Positions 1 to 9,428 of a stretch of DNA of 64,000 bases are shown piece after piece. Below the pieces are notes generated by a model that was not told the DNA's origin, ran no database searches, and saw only the letters and a list, made by a program, of their open reading frames with translations. The translations under genes and the position numbers were made by a program. This stretch comes from Dyadobacter sandarakinus. GTDB lineage: Bacteria > Bacteroidota > Bacteroidia > Cytophagales > Spirosomataceae. Within the stretch, counting starts at the first letter, position 1. The number at the start of each line of letters is the position of its first letter. The DNA is taken from positions 1,304,001 through 1,368,000 of the forward strand of contig NZ_CP056775.1 in assembly GCF_016894445.1 (NCBI RefSeq), given 5' to 3'.

Positions 1-181
1 ATAAACCGTGAATTTCTTCCGACCTGGACGAAAAGGCTTCTTCATTTTCAGGGTAAACGTTCTGCAGGAACGTACCTTTTGACTCCCACTGATCATCAAA
101 GAATTCAGCACCGATCTGGATAATCTCGTTCCAGCCGGGCTCAGGACCGGTCATTTCAATATCAAGGACTAAGAATGGCAT
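1..181 (-). CDS. 3'-5' exonuclease (DEDD superfamily), N-terminal fragment cut by the window edge
   Basis: The reverse strand has an ATG at 179-181 followed by 60 open codons that run off the window. The peptide begins MPFLVLDIEMTG, and DIEMTG fits the ExoI motif (DxE) of DnaQ/oligoribonuclease-type DEDD exonucleases, whose two acidic residues bind catalytic metal. The next stretch, NEIIQIGAEFFDD, is the usual second strand of that fold. The other motifs (ExoII, ExoIII) lie outside the window, so substrate (DNA or short RNA) cannot be judged. It is divergent from nspC, with 123 bases between the two starts. Confidence 0.75.
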   Translation of the reverse strand, partial: MPFLVLDIEMTGPEPGWNEIIQIGAEFFDDQWESKGTFLQNVYPENEEAFSSRSEEIHGL

Positions 182-304
182 ACAATTGTTAAGATCTGGG
201 TGAGCGCAGGCATGAGGTGCAACTCTGCGTGGATTTTTGTGTTAAAATCTATGTAAACATCCCATTTTTGCGGTTCATTCCCAATAACACCTATTTGAAT
301 TCAT

Positions 305-1456
305 ATGGATTATCATAACGTTCCTTCTCCGTGCTTCGTCCTCGAAGAAGCTTTGCTGCATCAGAACCTCGCATTGATTGATAGTGTGCAAAAGGCTGCC
401 GGGTGTACCATCATCCTGGCATTGAAGGGATTTTCCATGTACAGCGTATTCCCGACAGTTCGTCAGTACCTCAGCGGCGCCACTGCCAGCTCGCTCAATG
501 AAGTGAAGCTGATCAACGATTTTATGCAGGTGAAAGCCCATACTTATATGCCGGCTTATCTTGAATCGGAGTTTGATGAAATACTGGACCGGAGCAGCCA
601 CATTACATTTAACAGTCTTGGGCAGTGGGAGCGATTTAAAAACAAAGTAGAGACCTTCAATGCTGCGCATTCTGAGGCTCGTATTTCCTGTGGTATCCGG
701 GTCAATCCGCAATATTCAGAAGTAACTACCGATATGTACAATCCGTGCGTACCCGGGTCGAGGCTGGGCGTAACGCGCGACAAGCTGCCGGAACACCTGC
801 CGGAAGGCATCGAAGGGCTGCATTTCCATACGCTTTGTGAAAATGGGTCTGACACCCTGGAACGTACACTGGCGGCACTTGAAAGCAGGTTTGGCGACCT
901 GCTGCACGAAGCCAAATGGCTGAACATGGGCGGTGGCCACCTGATGACGCGTGAGGGATACGACATTGAAAAACTGATCGCCCTGGTAAAAGCGATCCGG
1001 GAACGTTACGATCTGGATGTGATTTTGGAACCAGGTTCGGCCATTGCATGGCGAACCGGTGTACTGGTCACAACGGTACTGGACATTCTCGATAGTCAGG
1101 GAATTGACGTGGCTGTGCTGGATACCTCCTTTGCGGCACACATGCCGGATACGCTTGAAATGCCTTACAAGCCTTATATTCAAGGCGCCCACCATGAGCC
1201 TGTACCCGGAAAGCCCACTTACCGGATGGGAGGGATGACCTGTCTTGCAGGGGATTTTATGGGTGATTACTCATTTGAACAACCGCTGCAAATTGGCGAT
1301 AAAATCATATTTGAAGATATGATCCACTACACGATGGTCAAAACTACAACATTTAACGGTGTTAACTTACCTTCCATTGGCGTGGCTCGCAAAAACGGAG
1401 ATTTTGAACTGATAAGGTCGTTCGGCTACGAGAGTTTCAAGGATAGACTGTCCTGA
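305..1456 (+). CDS. nspC: Carboxynorspermidine decarboxylase
   Basis: A 383-residue PLP enzyme of fold type III (alanine racemase/ornithine decarboxylase group). It decarboxylates carboxynorspermidine or carboxyspermidine to the triamine in the aspartate-semialdehyde polyamine route. The PLP lysine is K41 in ILALKGFSMYSVFP, a hallmark of NspC. The glycine-rich phosphate-binding segment LNMGGGHLMTREGYD and a C-terminal segment GDFMGDYSFEQPLQIGD are also typical. Length matches the family (about 380). The partner carboxynorspermidine dehydrogenase is not next to it in this window. A hairpin separates it from the convergent PIG-L gene. Confidence 0.93.
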   Translation: MDYHNVPSPCFVLEEALLHQNLALIDSVQKAAGCTIILALKGFSMYSVFPTVRQYLSGATASSLNEVKLINDFMQVKAHTYMPAYLESEFDEILDRSSHITFNSLGQWERFKNKVETFNAAHSEARISCGIRVNPQYSEVTTDMYNPCVPGSRLGVTRDKLPEHLPEGIEGLHFHTLCENGSDTLERTLAALESRFGDLLHEAKWLNMGGGHLMTREGYDIEKLIALVKAIRERYDLDVILEPGSAIAWRTGVLVTTVLDILDSQGIDVAVLDTSFAAHMPDTLEMPYKPYIQGAHHEPVPGKPTYRMGGMTCLAGDFMGDYSFEQPLQIGDKIIFEDMIHYTMVKTTTFNGVNLPSIGVARKNGDFELIRSFGYESFKDRLS

Positions 1457-1479
1457 TTTCTAGCTTAATTTAGTAAATA

Positions 1480-1527
1480 CAGCAGGTCAGTTTATGAGAA
1501 TAGTGCTAAGCTTGGACTGACCTGCTG
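1480..1527. terminator. Inverted repeat between convergent nspC and PIG-L gene
   Basis: CAGCAGGTCAGT at 1480-1491 pairs perfectly over 12 bp with ACTGACCTGCTG at 1516-1527, leaving a 24-nt loop. It sits in the 80-base gap between two convergent stops, where a bidirectional terminator is expected. There is no clear U-tract on either side, so termination is an inference from position and stem. Confidence 0.55.
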
Positions 1528-1536
1528 CTCTACGGT

Positions 1537-2469
1537 TTATTGAGGCAGCATGGGAAATAGCCTCTTGATTTCTTCCGGGCCTGGCTGCTTTCCATACTCA
1601 CAAATTTCGAATACCTCCACAAACTTGACCTTGCCTGCCTTTTCAGGGCCGTACCATTTGTCAAGCGTCTGCTTGATCTCCGGCGTTACCGACGATCGCC
1701 GGCCGATGCTCTCCAGAAGCCATTTTTTGCGCTCCACCTTGTCTTTGGGTACTTTGTCAAGATCCTGGTTGGTCCAGGGCAGCCACTCGTAGAACTGGGA
1801 AACATGCGCATCCAGTCCGTCGACCTTTTTAGCAAGTGCATCGGTTATGTCCACTGCAATGTCCGGCCGGAAAGGATTTGGTCTCTGAAAGCGGTCGCGA
1901 AAGTACAGGAACACCGGGTTTTTGGTCAGCGGGGGCACACTGCTGAGGATATTGGGCACAATCACCAGGTAGGCGGCATCCTGTACCACCACGCCGGTAT
2001 TGCGGTGATCGGGATGATAGTCGTTGGTGCGGGGGGCAATCACGATGTCGGCATTCCATTCGCGGATTTTACGGATGACCAGCAGCCTGTTTTCCAGGGT
2101 TGGTAAAAGTTCACCATCATGGTTGTCGAGCACGTCGTAAGTAATGCCCAGCCGCCTGGCTACTTCCCTGGTTTCCAGTAATCGACGGTTGGCCAGCTCG
2201 CCTCCGCCCATATCCTGGTGTCCTTTGTCGCCATTCGTCAGCGAAACAAACTTTACCTGATGGCCCATGGATGAATAGATGGAGGCAATGCCGCCGGCAC
2301 CAAGATCACAATCATCAGGATGTGCTCCAAAAACAATAATTTTTAAAGGCTGGGCTGTGCTGGTTTGTGCCTGTGCAGGCTTGTTGCCGGCAAAAACGGC
2401 GAGCAAAAGGGCCATACAAAATGAATGTAAAGCAGCTGCCTGAAAAAGGCATGGAAATGTTTTGTACAT
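1537..2469 (-). CDS. Exported PIG-L/LmbE-family deacetylase
   Basis: A 310-residue protein with a signal peptide (hydrophobic stretch about residues 8-27, probable cleavage after AQA near residue 34), so it acts outside the cytoplasm. The zinc site of the N-acetylglucosaminyl-deacetylase-like fold is complete: AHPDD at 49-53 supplies His and Asp ligands plus the catalytic Asp, and HPDH at 152-155 supplies the further His. The family removes acetyl groups from GlcNAc-type sugars on lipids, antibiotics or cofactors such as bacillithiol and mycothiol. The secreted form here points to a glycan or glycolipid substrate, which the sequence does not identify. Confidence 0.85.
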   Translation of the reverse strand: MYKTFPCLFQAAALHSFCMALLLAVFAGNKPAQAQTSTAQPLKIIVFGAHPDDCDLGAGGIASIYSSMGHQVKFVSLTNGDKGHQDMGGGELANRRLLETREVARRLGITYDVLDNHDGELLPTLENRLLVIRKIREWNADIVIAPRTNDYHPDHRNTGVVVQDAAYLVIVPNILSSVPPLTKNPVFLYFRDRFQRPNPFRPDIAVDITDALAKKVDGLDAHVSQFYEWLPWTNQDLDKVPKDKVERKKWLLESIGRRSSVTPEIKQTLDKWYGPEKAGKVKFVEVFEICEYGKQPGPEEIKRLFPMLPQ

Positions 2470-2668
2470 CGTTCAAAAGGGTTAGGAAGTAAGAACAGGT
2501 TGGTCTCAAATGCAAAATATGCAAAATTGGCGGGTATCGGATACATCCGTAAGGCCAAACTCGCCCTTCCAGGAAAAATGCCTGCATAATACCGCAGAGG
2601 CACAAATGCTTACATCCCGTCTTCTAAATATTTAGACATTCCGGGCTGACTTTCTGGTGATGTTTCTG

Positions 2669-2676
2669 TACCTTTG
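2669..2676 (+). promoter_or_regulatory. Putative -7 promoter element of pyrG
   Basis: TACCTTTG matches the Bacteroidota -7 consensus TAnnTTTG exactly. No good -33 TTG was found at the usual spacing. Transcription starting a few bases downstream would exclude the upstream in-frame TTG at 2674 as a start codon and supports the ATG at 2710. Confidence 0.55.
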
Positions 2677-2709
2677 TATCCCGTAATCATAGAAAAAAAG
2701 CAACGTCTT

Positions 2710-4374
2710 ATGGCTTCCAAAGCACAAAAGACCGCGAAGTACATTTTCGTTACGGGCGGTGTTACATCTTCACTTGGCAAGGGAATCATTGCCTCTTCAT
2801 TAGCCAAACTGCTGCAAGCCAGAGGGCTTTCTGTTACCATACAGAAATTTGATCCATACCTTAATATTGATCCGGGCACAATGAATCCCTATGAACACGG
2901 GGAATGCTATGTGACCGACGACGGGGCCGAGACAGACCTTGACCTGGGACATTACGAGCGTTTTCTCAATGTTCGTACTTCACAGGCCAATAATGTTACT
3001 ACAGGACGCATTTACCACAATGTGATTACTGCAGAGCGCCGCGGCGACTTTCTTGGGAAAACCGTGCAGGTAGTACCCCATATTACCGACGAGCTCAAAC
3101 GCAATATGCTGCTGCTCGGGCAGACAGGCGACTACGATATTGTCATCACTGAAATAGGAGGGTGCGTGGGTGATATTGAGTCACTTCCGTTCCTGGAAGC
3201 CGTACGCCAGCTTAAATTCGAGATGGAAGAGCACGATACGCTCATGATCCATTTAACCCTGATCCCTTACCTGAACTCCTCCGGCGAGCTTAAAACCAAG
3301 CCTACCCAGCACTCTGTCAGAATGCTGCAGGAATCAGGAATCCAGCCCGATATCCTGGTTTGCCGTACGGAGCATCCGCTGCCGTATGACATCCGCAAAA
3401 AAGTGGCGCTTTTCTGCAACGTACATGTGAATTCGGTGATTGAAGCGATGGATGCCGACACGATTTACGCTGTCCCGCTGCTCATGCTGAAAGAGCGCCT
3501 TGACCAGCGTGCGTTGTACATGCTGGATATTTATAATGATAAGGATGTAGAGCTGGACACGTGGAAAACATTCCTTTCCAGGTTGAAAAATCCCGTGGAT
3601 TCGGTCCGGATCGGGCTGGTAGGGAAGTACGTGGAGCTCCATGATGCCTACAAGTCGATTGTTGAATCGTTCATCCATGCCGGCGCAGCCAACGAATGCA
3701 AGGTAAATATCGAGTGGATCCATTCAGAAACGCTTACCGCTGAAAATGCTGTTGAAAAACTCGAAAACCTGGACGGTGTGCTGGTAGCACCCGGATTTGG
3801 GGAGCGGGGTATCGAGGGGAAAATTGCTGCTATTCAATATGTGAGGGAAAACAATATTCCGTTTTTCGGGATTTGCCTGGGTATGCAAATGGCCGTGATC
3901 GAGTATGCTCGCAATGTGATCGGCTGGGAGCCGGCGCATTCCGTTGAAATGGATGCAAATACGGAGTACCCGGTGATTAATCTCATGGAAGACCAGAAAG
4001 ACATTTCTACCAAAGGAGGGACCATGCGTCTGGGAGCTTATCCGTGCCGCATCAAAAAAGATACGCTTGCCTACCGGATTTATGGCAAAACCAACATTAC
4101 CGAGCGTCACCGTCACCGCTACGAGTTCAACAACAAGTATCTTAAGGATTTTGATGAAAAAGGGCTGATCGCGACGGGTATCAATCCGGAAAACAATTTG
4201 GTGGAAATGGTTGAGCTGCCTTCACATCCGTTCTATATCGGTGTGCAGTTTCACCCTGAGCTGAAAAGCACGGTGATCAATCCGCACCCGATTTTTGTCA
4301 ATTTTGTGAAAGCAGCGTTGACATACTCCCTGGAAAAAAGGTCGGTAGAGTCTGTAAACAGTTCAGTCCATTGA
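2710..4374 (+). CDS. pyrG: CTP synthase
   Basis: CTP synthase makes CTP from UTP, ATP and glutamine, and is cytoplasmic. With the ATG at 2710 it is 554 residues. The N-terminal synthase domain starts with KYIFVTGGVTSSLGKG (P-loop). The C-terminal class I glutamine amidotransferase domain has the nucleophile Cys near residue 389 (FGICLGMQ) and the His-Glu pair near 515-517 (VQFHPEL). An in-frame TTG at 2674 would add 12 residues, but it lies inside the apparent -7 promoter box. The next gene, yidC, has its own promoter-like box. Confidence 0.97.
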   Translation: MASKAQKTAKYIFVTGGVTSSLGKGIIASSLAKLLQARGLSVTIQKFDPYLNIDPGTMNPYEHGECYVTDDGAETDLDLGHYERFLNVRTSQANNVTTGRIYHNVITAERRGDFLGKTVQVVPHITDELKRNMLLLGQTGDYDIVITEIGGCVGDIESLPFLEAVRQLKFEMEEHDTLMIHLTLIPYLNSSGELKTKPTQHSVRMLQESGIQPDILVCRTEHPLPYDIRKKVALFCNVHVNSVIEAMDADTIYAVPLLMLKERLDQRALYMLDIYNDKDVELDTWKTFLSRLKNPVDSVRIGLVGKYVELHDAYKSIVESFIHAGAANECKVNIEWIHSETLTAENAVEKLENLDGVLVAPGFGERGIEGKIAAIQYVRENNIPFFGICLGMQMAVIEYARNVIGWEPAHSVEMDANTEYPVINLMEDQKDISTKGGTMRLGAYPCRIKKDTLAYRIYGKTNITERHRHRYEFNNKYLKDFDEKGLIATGINPENNLVEMVELPSHPFYIGVQFHPELKSTVINPHPIFVNFVKAALTYSLEKRSVESVNSSVH

Positions 4375-4401
4375 TCGTAAAGCCGGTAAGCAAAAACTTC
4401 T

Positions 4402-4409
4402 TACCTTTG
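4402..4409 (+). promoter_or_regulatory. Putative -7 promoter element of yidC
   Basis: TACCTTTG, an exact TAnnTTTG match, lies 41 bases before the yidC ATG. No -33 TTG is present at 18-21 bp spacing, so this is a half-site call. Confidence 0.5.
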
Positions 4410-4450
4410 ACGTCCCGCGAGGGAAAATCTTCAATCATTTAAAGTAAATA

Positions 4451-6274
4451 ATGGACAAAAATTTTGTGATCGGCTTAGTACTGATTATGCTAATGCTGAT
4501 AGGCTACCAGGTCCTTGTTCCAAAACCCGTGGAGCAGGTCCCGACGGCGCAAGTGAAGAAAGAAGCTTCAAACTCTCCCGCTACCACTTCAACTACCCAG
4601 GACAATAATCAGGCCGGTTTGCAGCAGGGCGACTCTGCGGTTGTGCAAACACCTCCTCAGGATCTTGTTATCGAAACCAGCGACCTCCGTGTTGTCTTTT
4701 CTAACAAAGGCGGTGTCATGAAGGAGGTTTTACTTAAAAAATACAAAACGTTTGATCATAAACCACTCTATCTGATTGCGGAAGGACATAACAGGTTCCA
4801 GCTTGATTTCCCGTCGGCTGCTGCCAATGTACGGCTGAGCGACATGTTCTTCACAACCAGCGCGACGAACAGAACGTTATCCGAGAAAGACTCGGCGGTA
4901 ATCTCGTATCGCGTCGACCTGAAAAACAACCAGTATCTGGAGCAAACCTACGTGGTACGCGGATCGGGTTACCTGATTGATTATGGTATCAAATCGAACA
5001 GCACCGCTTCCGCCGATAAGGCATTGCACCTGGACTGGACGAATGACCTGCTGCAGCTTGAAAACGACATGAAGAAAAACAGGGAAGTAGTTACCATCAA
5101 CTACTATACCGACGAACTTCAGAATCTGCCTACAAGCCCGACTGCCAATGAAGAAGCACTGGCTGCTGAGCCGGTAAAATGGTTTACGATCAAGCACAAA
5201 TACTTTCTTGCCGGTTTGATCGCGAAAAGCGGTCCGCTCACAAATGTAGCCCTGCGTGCCAGTGTGAACCCTCAGGACTCGACCATCGTGAAAACGATGA
5301 ACATATCGGCCAACATACCGGTATCAACAATTCAGAAGGGACAGGCTGCGTATCAGTTTTACCTCGGTCCCAATGATTATCATACCGTCGACCGGGTTCA
5401 GGCCGAAAATTTTGACCAGAATGTATACCTTGGGTATGCGTTCCTAAAACCGATCAACAAGTTCTTCCTGGTTCCGCTTTTCAATTTCCTTGAAAAATTC
5501 ATCTCGAACTACGGGCTTCTGATCATCTGTCTGGTATTGTTTGTGAAAACGCTGCTCACGCCGCTGACTTACAAATCCTATATCAGTATGGCGAAAATGA
5601 GGCTGCTGGCTCCGGAATTGGAACAGATCCGTGAGAAAAACCCGGACGATATGGCCAAGCAGCAGCAGGAACAAATGAAGCTTTACCAGCAGGTAGGCGT
5701 CAGTCCGCTGAGTGGATGTATTCCTGTACTGGCAACCATGCCGATCCTGTTTTCGCTCTTCTTCCTGTTCCCGAACCTCATTGAGCTGCGGCAGCAAGCA
5801 TTCCTTTGGGCCGGTGACCTTTCCACTTACGATTCATTTATCAAGCTCCCATTTACCATTCCTTTCGGAATCGGAAACCACATCAGTCTTTTTACGATCC
5901 TGATGACGGCTTCGAGCATTGGGTACGCCTATTATAACAACCAGATCACGCCAACCCAGCCGGGACCGGTGAACATGAAAATGCTAAGCTACTTTATGCC
6001 GCTCATGTTCATGTTTGTACTGAATTCATTCCCTGCAGGTCTTACGTTCTACTACTTTGTTTCAAACATTGTGACGATTGCGCAGCAATTGCTGATCAAG
6101 CGCTTTGTGAATGAGGACAAGATCCGGAGTATCCTGGACGAAAACAGGAGAAAGAATGCCAACGGTGAGAAAAAGCAAACCAAATTCCAGCGTTACCTGG
6201 AAAAATCACTGCAGGCTGCCGAGGAAGCAAAGAAAAAGCAGGCAGAACTCGAGAAGCGTTCGAAAAAGAAATAA
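4451..6274 (+). CDS. yidC: Membrane protein insertase YidC
   Basis: A 607-residue Oxa1/YidC-family insertase that places proteins into the inner membrane with or without SecYEG. A first membrane helix lies at about residues 4-22, followed by a Ser/Thr/Gln-rich linker and a large periplasmic beta domain (about 70-330) as in Gram-negative YidC. The conserved insertase core with five helices covers about 345-565. Signature stretches include VKTLLTPLTYKSYISMAKM and FPAGLTFYYFVSN. The tail (last 40 residues) is Lys/Gln-rich and coiled-coil-like, fitting a ribosome-contacting end. A strong terminator follows. Confidence 0.97.
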   Translation: MDKNFVIGLVLIMLMLIGYQVLVPKPVEQVPTAQVKKEASNSPATTSTTQDNNQAGLQQGDSAVVQTPPQDLVIETSDLRVVFSNKGGVMKEVLLKKYKTFDHKPLYLIAEGHNRFQLDFPSAAANVRLSDMFFTTSATNRTLSEKDSAVISYRVDLKNNQYLEQTYVVRGSGYLIDYGIKSNSTASADKALHLDWTNDLLQLENDMKKNREVVTINYYTDELQNLPTSPTANEEALAAEPVKWFTIKHKYFLAGLIAKSGPLTNVALRASVNPQDSTIVKTMNISANIPVSTIQKGQAAYQFYLGPNDYHTVDRVQAENFDQNVYLGYAFLKPINKFFLVPLFNFLEKFISNYGLLIICLVLFVKTLLTPLTYKSYISMAKMRLLAPELEQIREKNPDDMAKQQQEQMKLYQQVGVSPLSGCIPVLATMPILFSLFFLFPNLIELRQQAFLWAGDLSTYDSFIKLPFTIPFGIGNHISLFTILMTASSIGYAYYNNQITPTQPGPVNMKMLSYFMPLMFMFVLNSFPAGLTFYYFVSNIVTIAQQLLIKRFVNEDKIRSILDENRRKNANGEKKQTKFQRYLEKSLQAAEEAKKKQAELEKRSKKK

Positions 6275-6296
6275 GGATCCATACCGTTTAAGATCA

Positions 6297-6332
6297 GGGC
6301 AATGTTCCATTCGGAGCGTTGCCCATTTTTTT
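6297..6332 (+). terminator. Rho-independent terminator after yidC
   Basis: A 12-bp stem, GGGCAATGTTCC (6297-6308) with GGAGCGTTGCCC (6313-6324), has two G-U pairs and an ATTC loop. It is followed by seven T residues at 6326-6332. Confidence 0.85.
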
Positions 6333-6383
6333 CTCTTTACTGCATTTCGTTAATTAGCCTTTCAAACGGTTCCCACTATCCTG

Positions 6384-8096
6384 ATGTTACGAATTAGCTT
6401 CTTCCTCTTTTTTGCATGGTCCTTCTGTCTGGCTGAAGTTTATGGTCAGTCGGGTAGTGCAGCAGAAAGCAGATACAAAGCCGCCATCCAAGATTACAAG
6501 CAAGGAAGGTATGCTGCCGCGATGGAAAAGCTCGCGCCCATTACCAAAGCTGCTGAACCCGGCAGCTACGTACCATTTGCGCATTACTACTACAGTTTGT
6601 CGGCCTACCAGCTTAAACGTTATCGCGAGAGCCGCCAGACGCTTTTGCAGCTGCAGAGCAAATATCCCGGGTGGCGTAATATGAACGATGTCAATTACCT
6701 GTTGGGGGCGGTTGCAGTTGGCTCCGGCCAATACCGGGAGGGCCTTGATTATCTTTCAAGAATCAAAGAATCCTCATTTTCCAAAGACATACAAGCACTT
6801 AAGCAGAGTTCGCTCGCCGGCATCACCGATCTTGCCCAGCTGAAAGAACTGCAGAAAGCATATCCAGACGATAAGGATATTGCAATCGCATTGATCGTGT
6901 TTATAGAAAATACTCCCCGGTCATCGGCTACCGATTTCCAGCTGGCTGAGCAGCTTCAGAAGAACTTTAAAATATCAAAAAAAGACAAGGGCAGCGAATC
7001 TGCCGTGCCGAATAGAAGTACCCCGCGCTCCGACACGAAGTGGACGAAGGGATACCTGAACGTGGCGGTACTCCTGCCATTTCGCCTGGATGAAGCGGCC
7101 ACAGCCAAAAGGCGCAGCAATCAGTTTGCCTTCGATTATTACATGGGCCTGAAACTGGCAAAGGAGCAGCTTGCTACCGAGGGAATTTCAGTTAATCTAT
7201 GGGCCTATGATGTGACCAATGATGAGGCCGCCATGCGTTCTGTTTCCGATAATAAGAACTTCCGCCAGTCGGACCTGGTGATTGGTCCGCTTTACCCTGC
7301 CACGCTCGAAGTAGCGGCGGACTTTGTTGCAGGCAGTCAGGCGATCATGCTCAACCCGCTTTCAACAGATGGCAACATCATCAATGCATCTTCCAACATC
7401 TACCTGGGGCACCCCTCCATTTCATACCAGACCAAGCGCGCAGCAGAGTGGATGAAAAGTGCCGCACCCGGACCACTGACTGCCATTTATTACGGCAGTA
7501 CCACCAAGGATTCTTCCATGGCTGCGGCTTATGCAGCGGAATGGGAGAGGCTCGGCGGTAAGGTCAGCCAAATGCTCAGGATCCAGCCGGACCGTGAGTG
7601 GCTGGACACCAGGGTAACCATAACGGAACAATCCAGGCCCGGGCACGTAGCTCTTTTCAGCTCGGACGGAGTTTCAGGTGCTGCCATCATCGAGGTATTG
7701 AATGGGAGAAAACTGAATACCCTGCAGGTAATTGCGACAGCCACCAGCTTTAATCTTCAGCAGTCAAGACTGTCGCGGTACGCTAGCAGGCTTTTCCTGA
7801 TCGAGGCCGATTATGTTGATCGTGAAAAGGAGAGTATCCGGGCTTTTCAGCGGAATTACTACAATCTTGCAAAGACATTTCCATCGGTATATTCCTACCA
7901 GGGATACGATCAGCTGCTCTTTTTTGCCCGCATGATGAACACCTACAGGGACAAAGCTGCGGATGCATTGCGAAAGCAGAAGTATGAAAACGGAGAATTT
8001 CTGCTGTCAGGGTTTAACTACACCAAAGCCAACGAAAATCAGATTACACCCATACTAAGGTTCAATGGCAGCAAATGGGCTCCGGTAGACAAATAG
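6384..8096 (+). CDS. Exported TPR plus type I periplasmic-binding-fold protein (LpoA-like layout)
   Basis: A 570-residue protein with a signal peptide (residues 1 to about 21, ending ...AEVYGQ) and no lipobox Cys. Residues 25-200 form TPR-like helical repeats (pattern YKQGRYAAAMEKLAP, GQYREGLDYLSRI). Residues 225-565 look like a type I periplasmic binding fold of the Leu/Ile/Val-binding kind: NVAVLLPFRLDEA, a FAFDYYMGLKLAKEQL helix, and DLVIGPLYPATLEVAADF. No ABC transporter genes are nearby. The domain order resembles LpoA, the outer-membrane activator of penicillin-binding protein 1A, but LpoA is a lipoprotein, so this is only a structural analogy. Function unknown. Confidence 0.7.
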   Translation: MLRISFFLFFAWSFCLAEVYGQSGSAAESRYKAAIQDYKQGRYAAAMEKLAPITKAAEPGSYVPFAHYYYSLSAYQLKRYRESRQTLLQLQSKYPGWRNMNDVNYLLGAVAVGSGQYREGLDYLSRIKESSFSKDIQALKQSSLAGITDLAQLKELQKAYPDDKDIAIALIVFIENTPRSSATDFQLAEQLQKNFKISKKDKGSESAVPNRSTPRSDTKWTKGYLNVAVLLPFRLDEAATAKRRSNQFAFDYYMGLKLAKEQLATEGISVNLWAYDVTNDEAAMRSVSDNKNFRQSDLVIGPLYPATLEVAADFVAGSQAIMLNPLSTDGNIINASSNIYLGHPSISYQTKRAAEWMKSAAPGPLTAIYYGSTTKDSSMAAAYAAEWERLGGKVSQMLRIQPDREWLDTRVTITEQSRPGHVALFSSDGVSGAAIIEVLNGRKLNTLQVIATATSFNLQQSRLSRYASRLFLIEADYVDREKESIRAFQRNYYNLAKTFPSVYSYQGYDQLLFFARMMNTYRDKAADALRKQKYENGEFLLSGFNYTKANENQITPILRFNGSKWAPVDK

Positions 8097-8117
8097 GTGA
8101 TATTACTAAAAACGACA

Positions 8118-9413
8118 ATGAACAGAACAGCCAGTCAGGCCTTATTTGAACGAGCACAACATTTTATCCCCGGCGGCGTAAACTCACCCGTACGCGCATT
8201 CCGGGCCGTAGGCGGATCGCCGGTCTTTATCAAATCAGCCAAAGGTGCATATGTGTACGATGAAGATGGAAACGAATACATTGAGCTGATCAATTCGTGG
8301 GGGCCTATGATTCTGGGGCATGGCCATGAACTCATCCACGAGGCCGTGGCAGAGGCTGCTCAGCATTCCTTTTCCTTTGGAGCGCCCACCAGGCGAGAAG
8401 TAGAAGTAGCCGAGCTGATCGTCAGCATGGTGCCATCGGTGGAAAAAGTGCGCATGGTCAATTCAGGTACCGAGGCCACCATGTCAGCCATCCGGGTAGC
8501 CCGGGGCTTTACAGGGAGAGATAAGATCATCAAATTTGAGGGATGCTACCATGGTCATGGCGACAGCTTCCTGATTGCCGCAGGAAGCGGCGCGGCAACA
8601 TTCGGCCAGCCCGATAGTCCCGGCGTGACACGCGGCGTCGCCAATGATACCCTTACCGCACCTTACAATGACCTGGAAGCAGTACGCCAGCTTGTGGATG
8701 CCAATAAAAACCATATCGCTGCCCTCATCCTTGAACCGGTCGTCGGTAATATGGGCTGCGTACTTCCGGAGCCGGGCTTCCTGCAGGGATTACGAAAGCT
8801 GTGCGACGAAGAAGGCATTGTCCTGATTTTCGATGAGGTGATGACGGGTTTCAGGCTCGCACGGGGAGGTGCCCAGGAAAGATTTGGCATCACACCCGAT
8901 ATGACCACCATGGGTAAAATCATCGGGGGCGGCATGCCGGTAGGTGCCTATGGCGGAAAAGCAGAGATCATGAACTGGGTATCGCCCGCAGGCCCGGTAT
9001 ATCAGGCAGGCACCCTGTCAGGGAATCCGATCGCGATGGCAGCGGGCCAGGCCATGCTGCAGTACCTGAATGCACATCCTGAGGTTTATTCGCAGCTGGA
9101 AACTGCCGGGAGCAAGTTAGCTGCCGGTTTTAACAAGTCGCTGCAAAAGCTTGGCCTCGACTACACGGTAAACCAGATCGGTTCCATGTATACGTTGTTC
9201 TTTACAAATCAAACTGTTAAAGATTTTCCTTCTGCCAAAACGTCTGATCTGGTGCTCTTTGGCAAATATTTTCATGCAATGCTGAACCGGGGCATTTACC
9301 TGGGTCCCTCGCAGTTTGAAAGTATGTTTTTGTCCACAGCACTTACAGATAAGCACCTGGATCTGATCATCGCAGCCAACGAGGATGCATTGTCCGAGGT
9401 GCTCAGTTTATAA
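8118..9413 (+). CDS. hemL: Glutamate-1-semialdehyde 2,1-aminomutase
   Basis: A class III PLP aminotransferase-fold enzyme that converts glutamate-1-semialdehyde to 5-aminolevulinate in the C5 route of tetrapyrrole synthesis. The ATG at 8118 gives 431 residues, the usual length. An upstream in-frame GTG at 8097 directly abuts the previous stop and would add seven residues without similarity to the family, so I reject it. PLP lysine is K267 in [14 protein letters not shown]. Other landmarks are [13 protein letters not shown] at the N terminus, [12 protein letters not shown], and FDEVMTGFR with the PLP-pyridine Asp. Confidence 0.96.
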   Translation: MNRTASQALFERAQHFIPGGVNSPVRAFRAVGGSPVFIKSAKGAYVYDEDGNEYIELINSWGPMILGHGHELIHEAVAEAAQHSFSFGAPTRREVEVAELIVSMVPSVEKVRMVNSGTEATMSAIRVARGFTGRDKIIKFEGCYHGHGDSFLIAAGSGAATFGQPDSPGVTRGVANDTLTAPYNDLEAVRQLVDANKNHIAALILEPVVGNMGCVLPEPGFLQGLRKLCDEEGIVLIFDEVMTGFRLARGGAQERFGITPDMTTMGKIIGGGMPVGAYGGKAEIMNWVSPAGPVYQAGTLSGNPIAMAAGQAMLQYLNAHPEVYSQLETAGSKLAAGFNKSLQKLGLDYTVNQIGSMYTLFFTNQTVKDFPSAKTSDLVLFGKYFHAMLNRGIYLGPSQFESMFLSTALTDKHLDLIIAANEDALSEVLSL

Positions 9414-9418
9414 TTTTG
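9390..9418 (+). promoter_or_regulatory. Bacteroidota-type promoter overlapping the hemL stop
   Basis: TTG at 9390-9392, an 18-base spacer, then TAATTTTG at 9411-9418, an exact TAnnTTTG. The first three bases of the -7 box are the hemL stop codon. The implied start of transcription is only a few bases before the glycosyltransferase start, so the message would have almost no leader. Confidence 0.55.
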
Positions 9419-9428
9419 TACAAAATCC

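Noticed and set aside
2674-2709. TTG start for pyrG adding 12 residues
   Set aside because: The codon is inside the TACCTTTG promoter box and the extension is not typical of CTP synthase.
2470-2709. Short frames in the gap between the PIG-L gene and pyrG
   Set aside because: They overlap one another in several frames, lack plausible starts and show no conserved features. No tRNA-like cloverleaf was found.
8097-8117. GTG start for hemL adding seven residues
   Set aside because: The ATG at 8118 gives the standard family length and N terminus.
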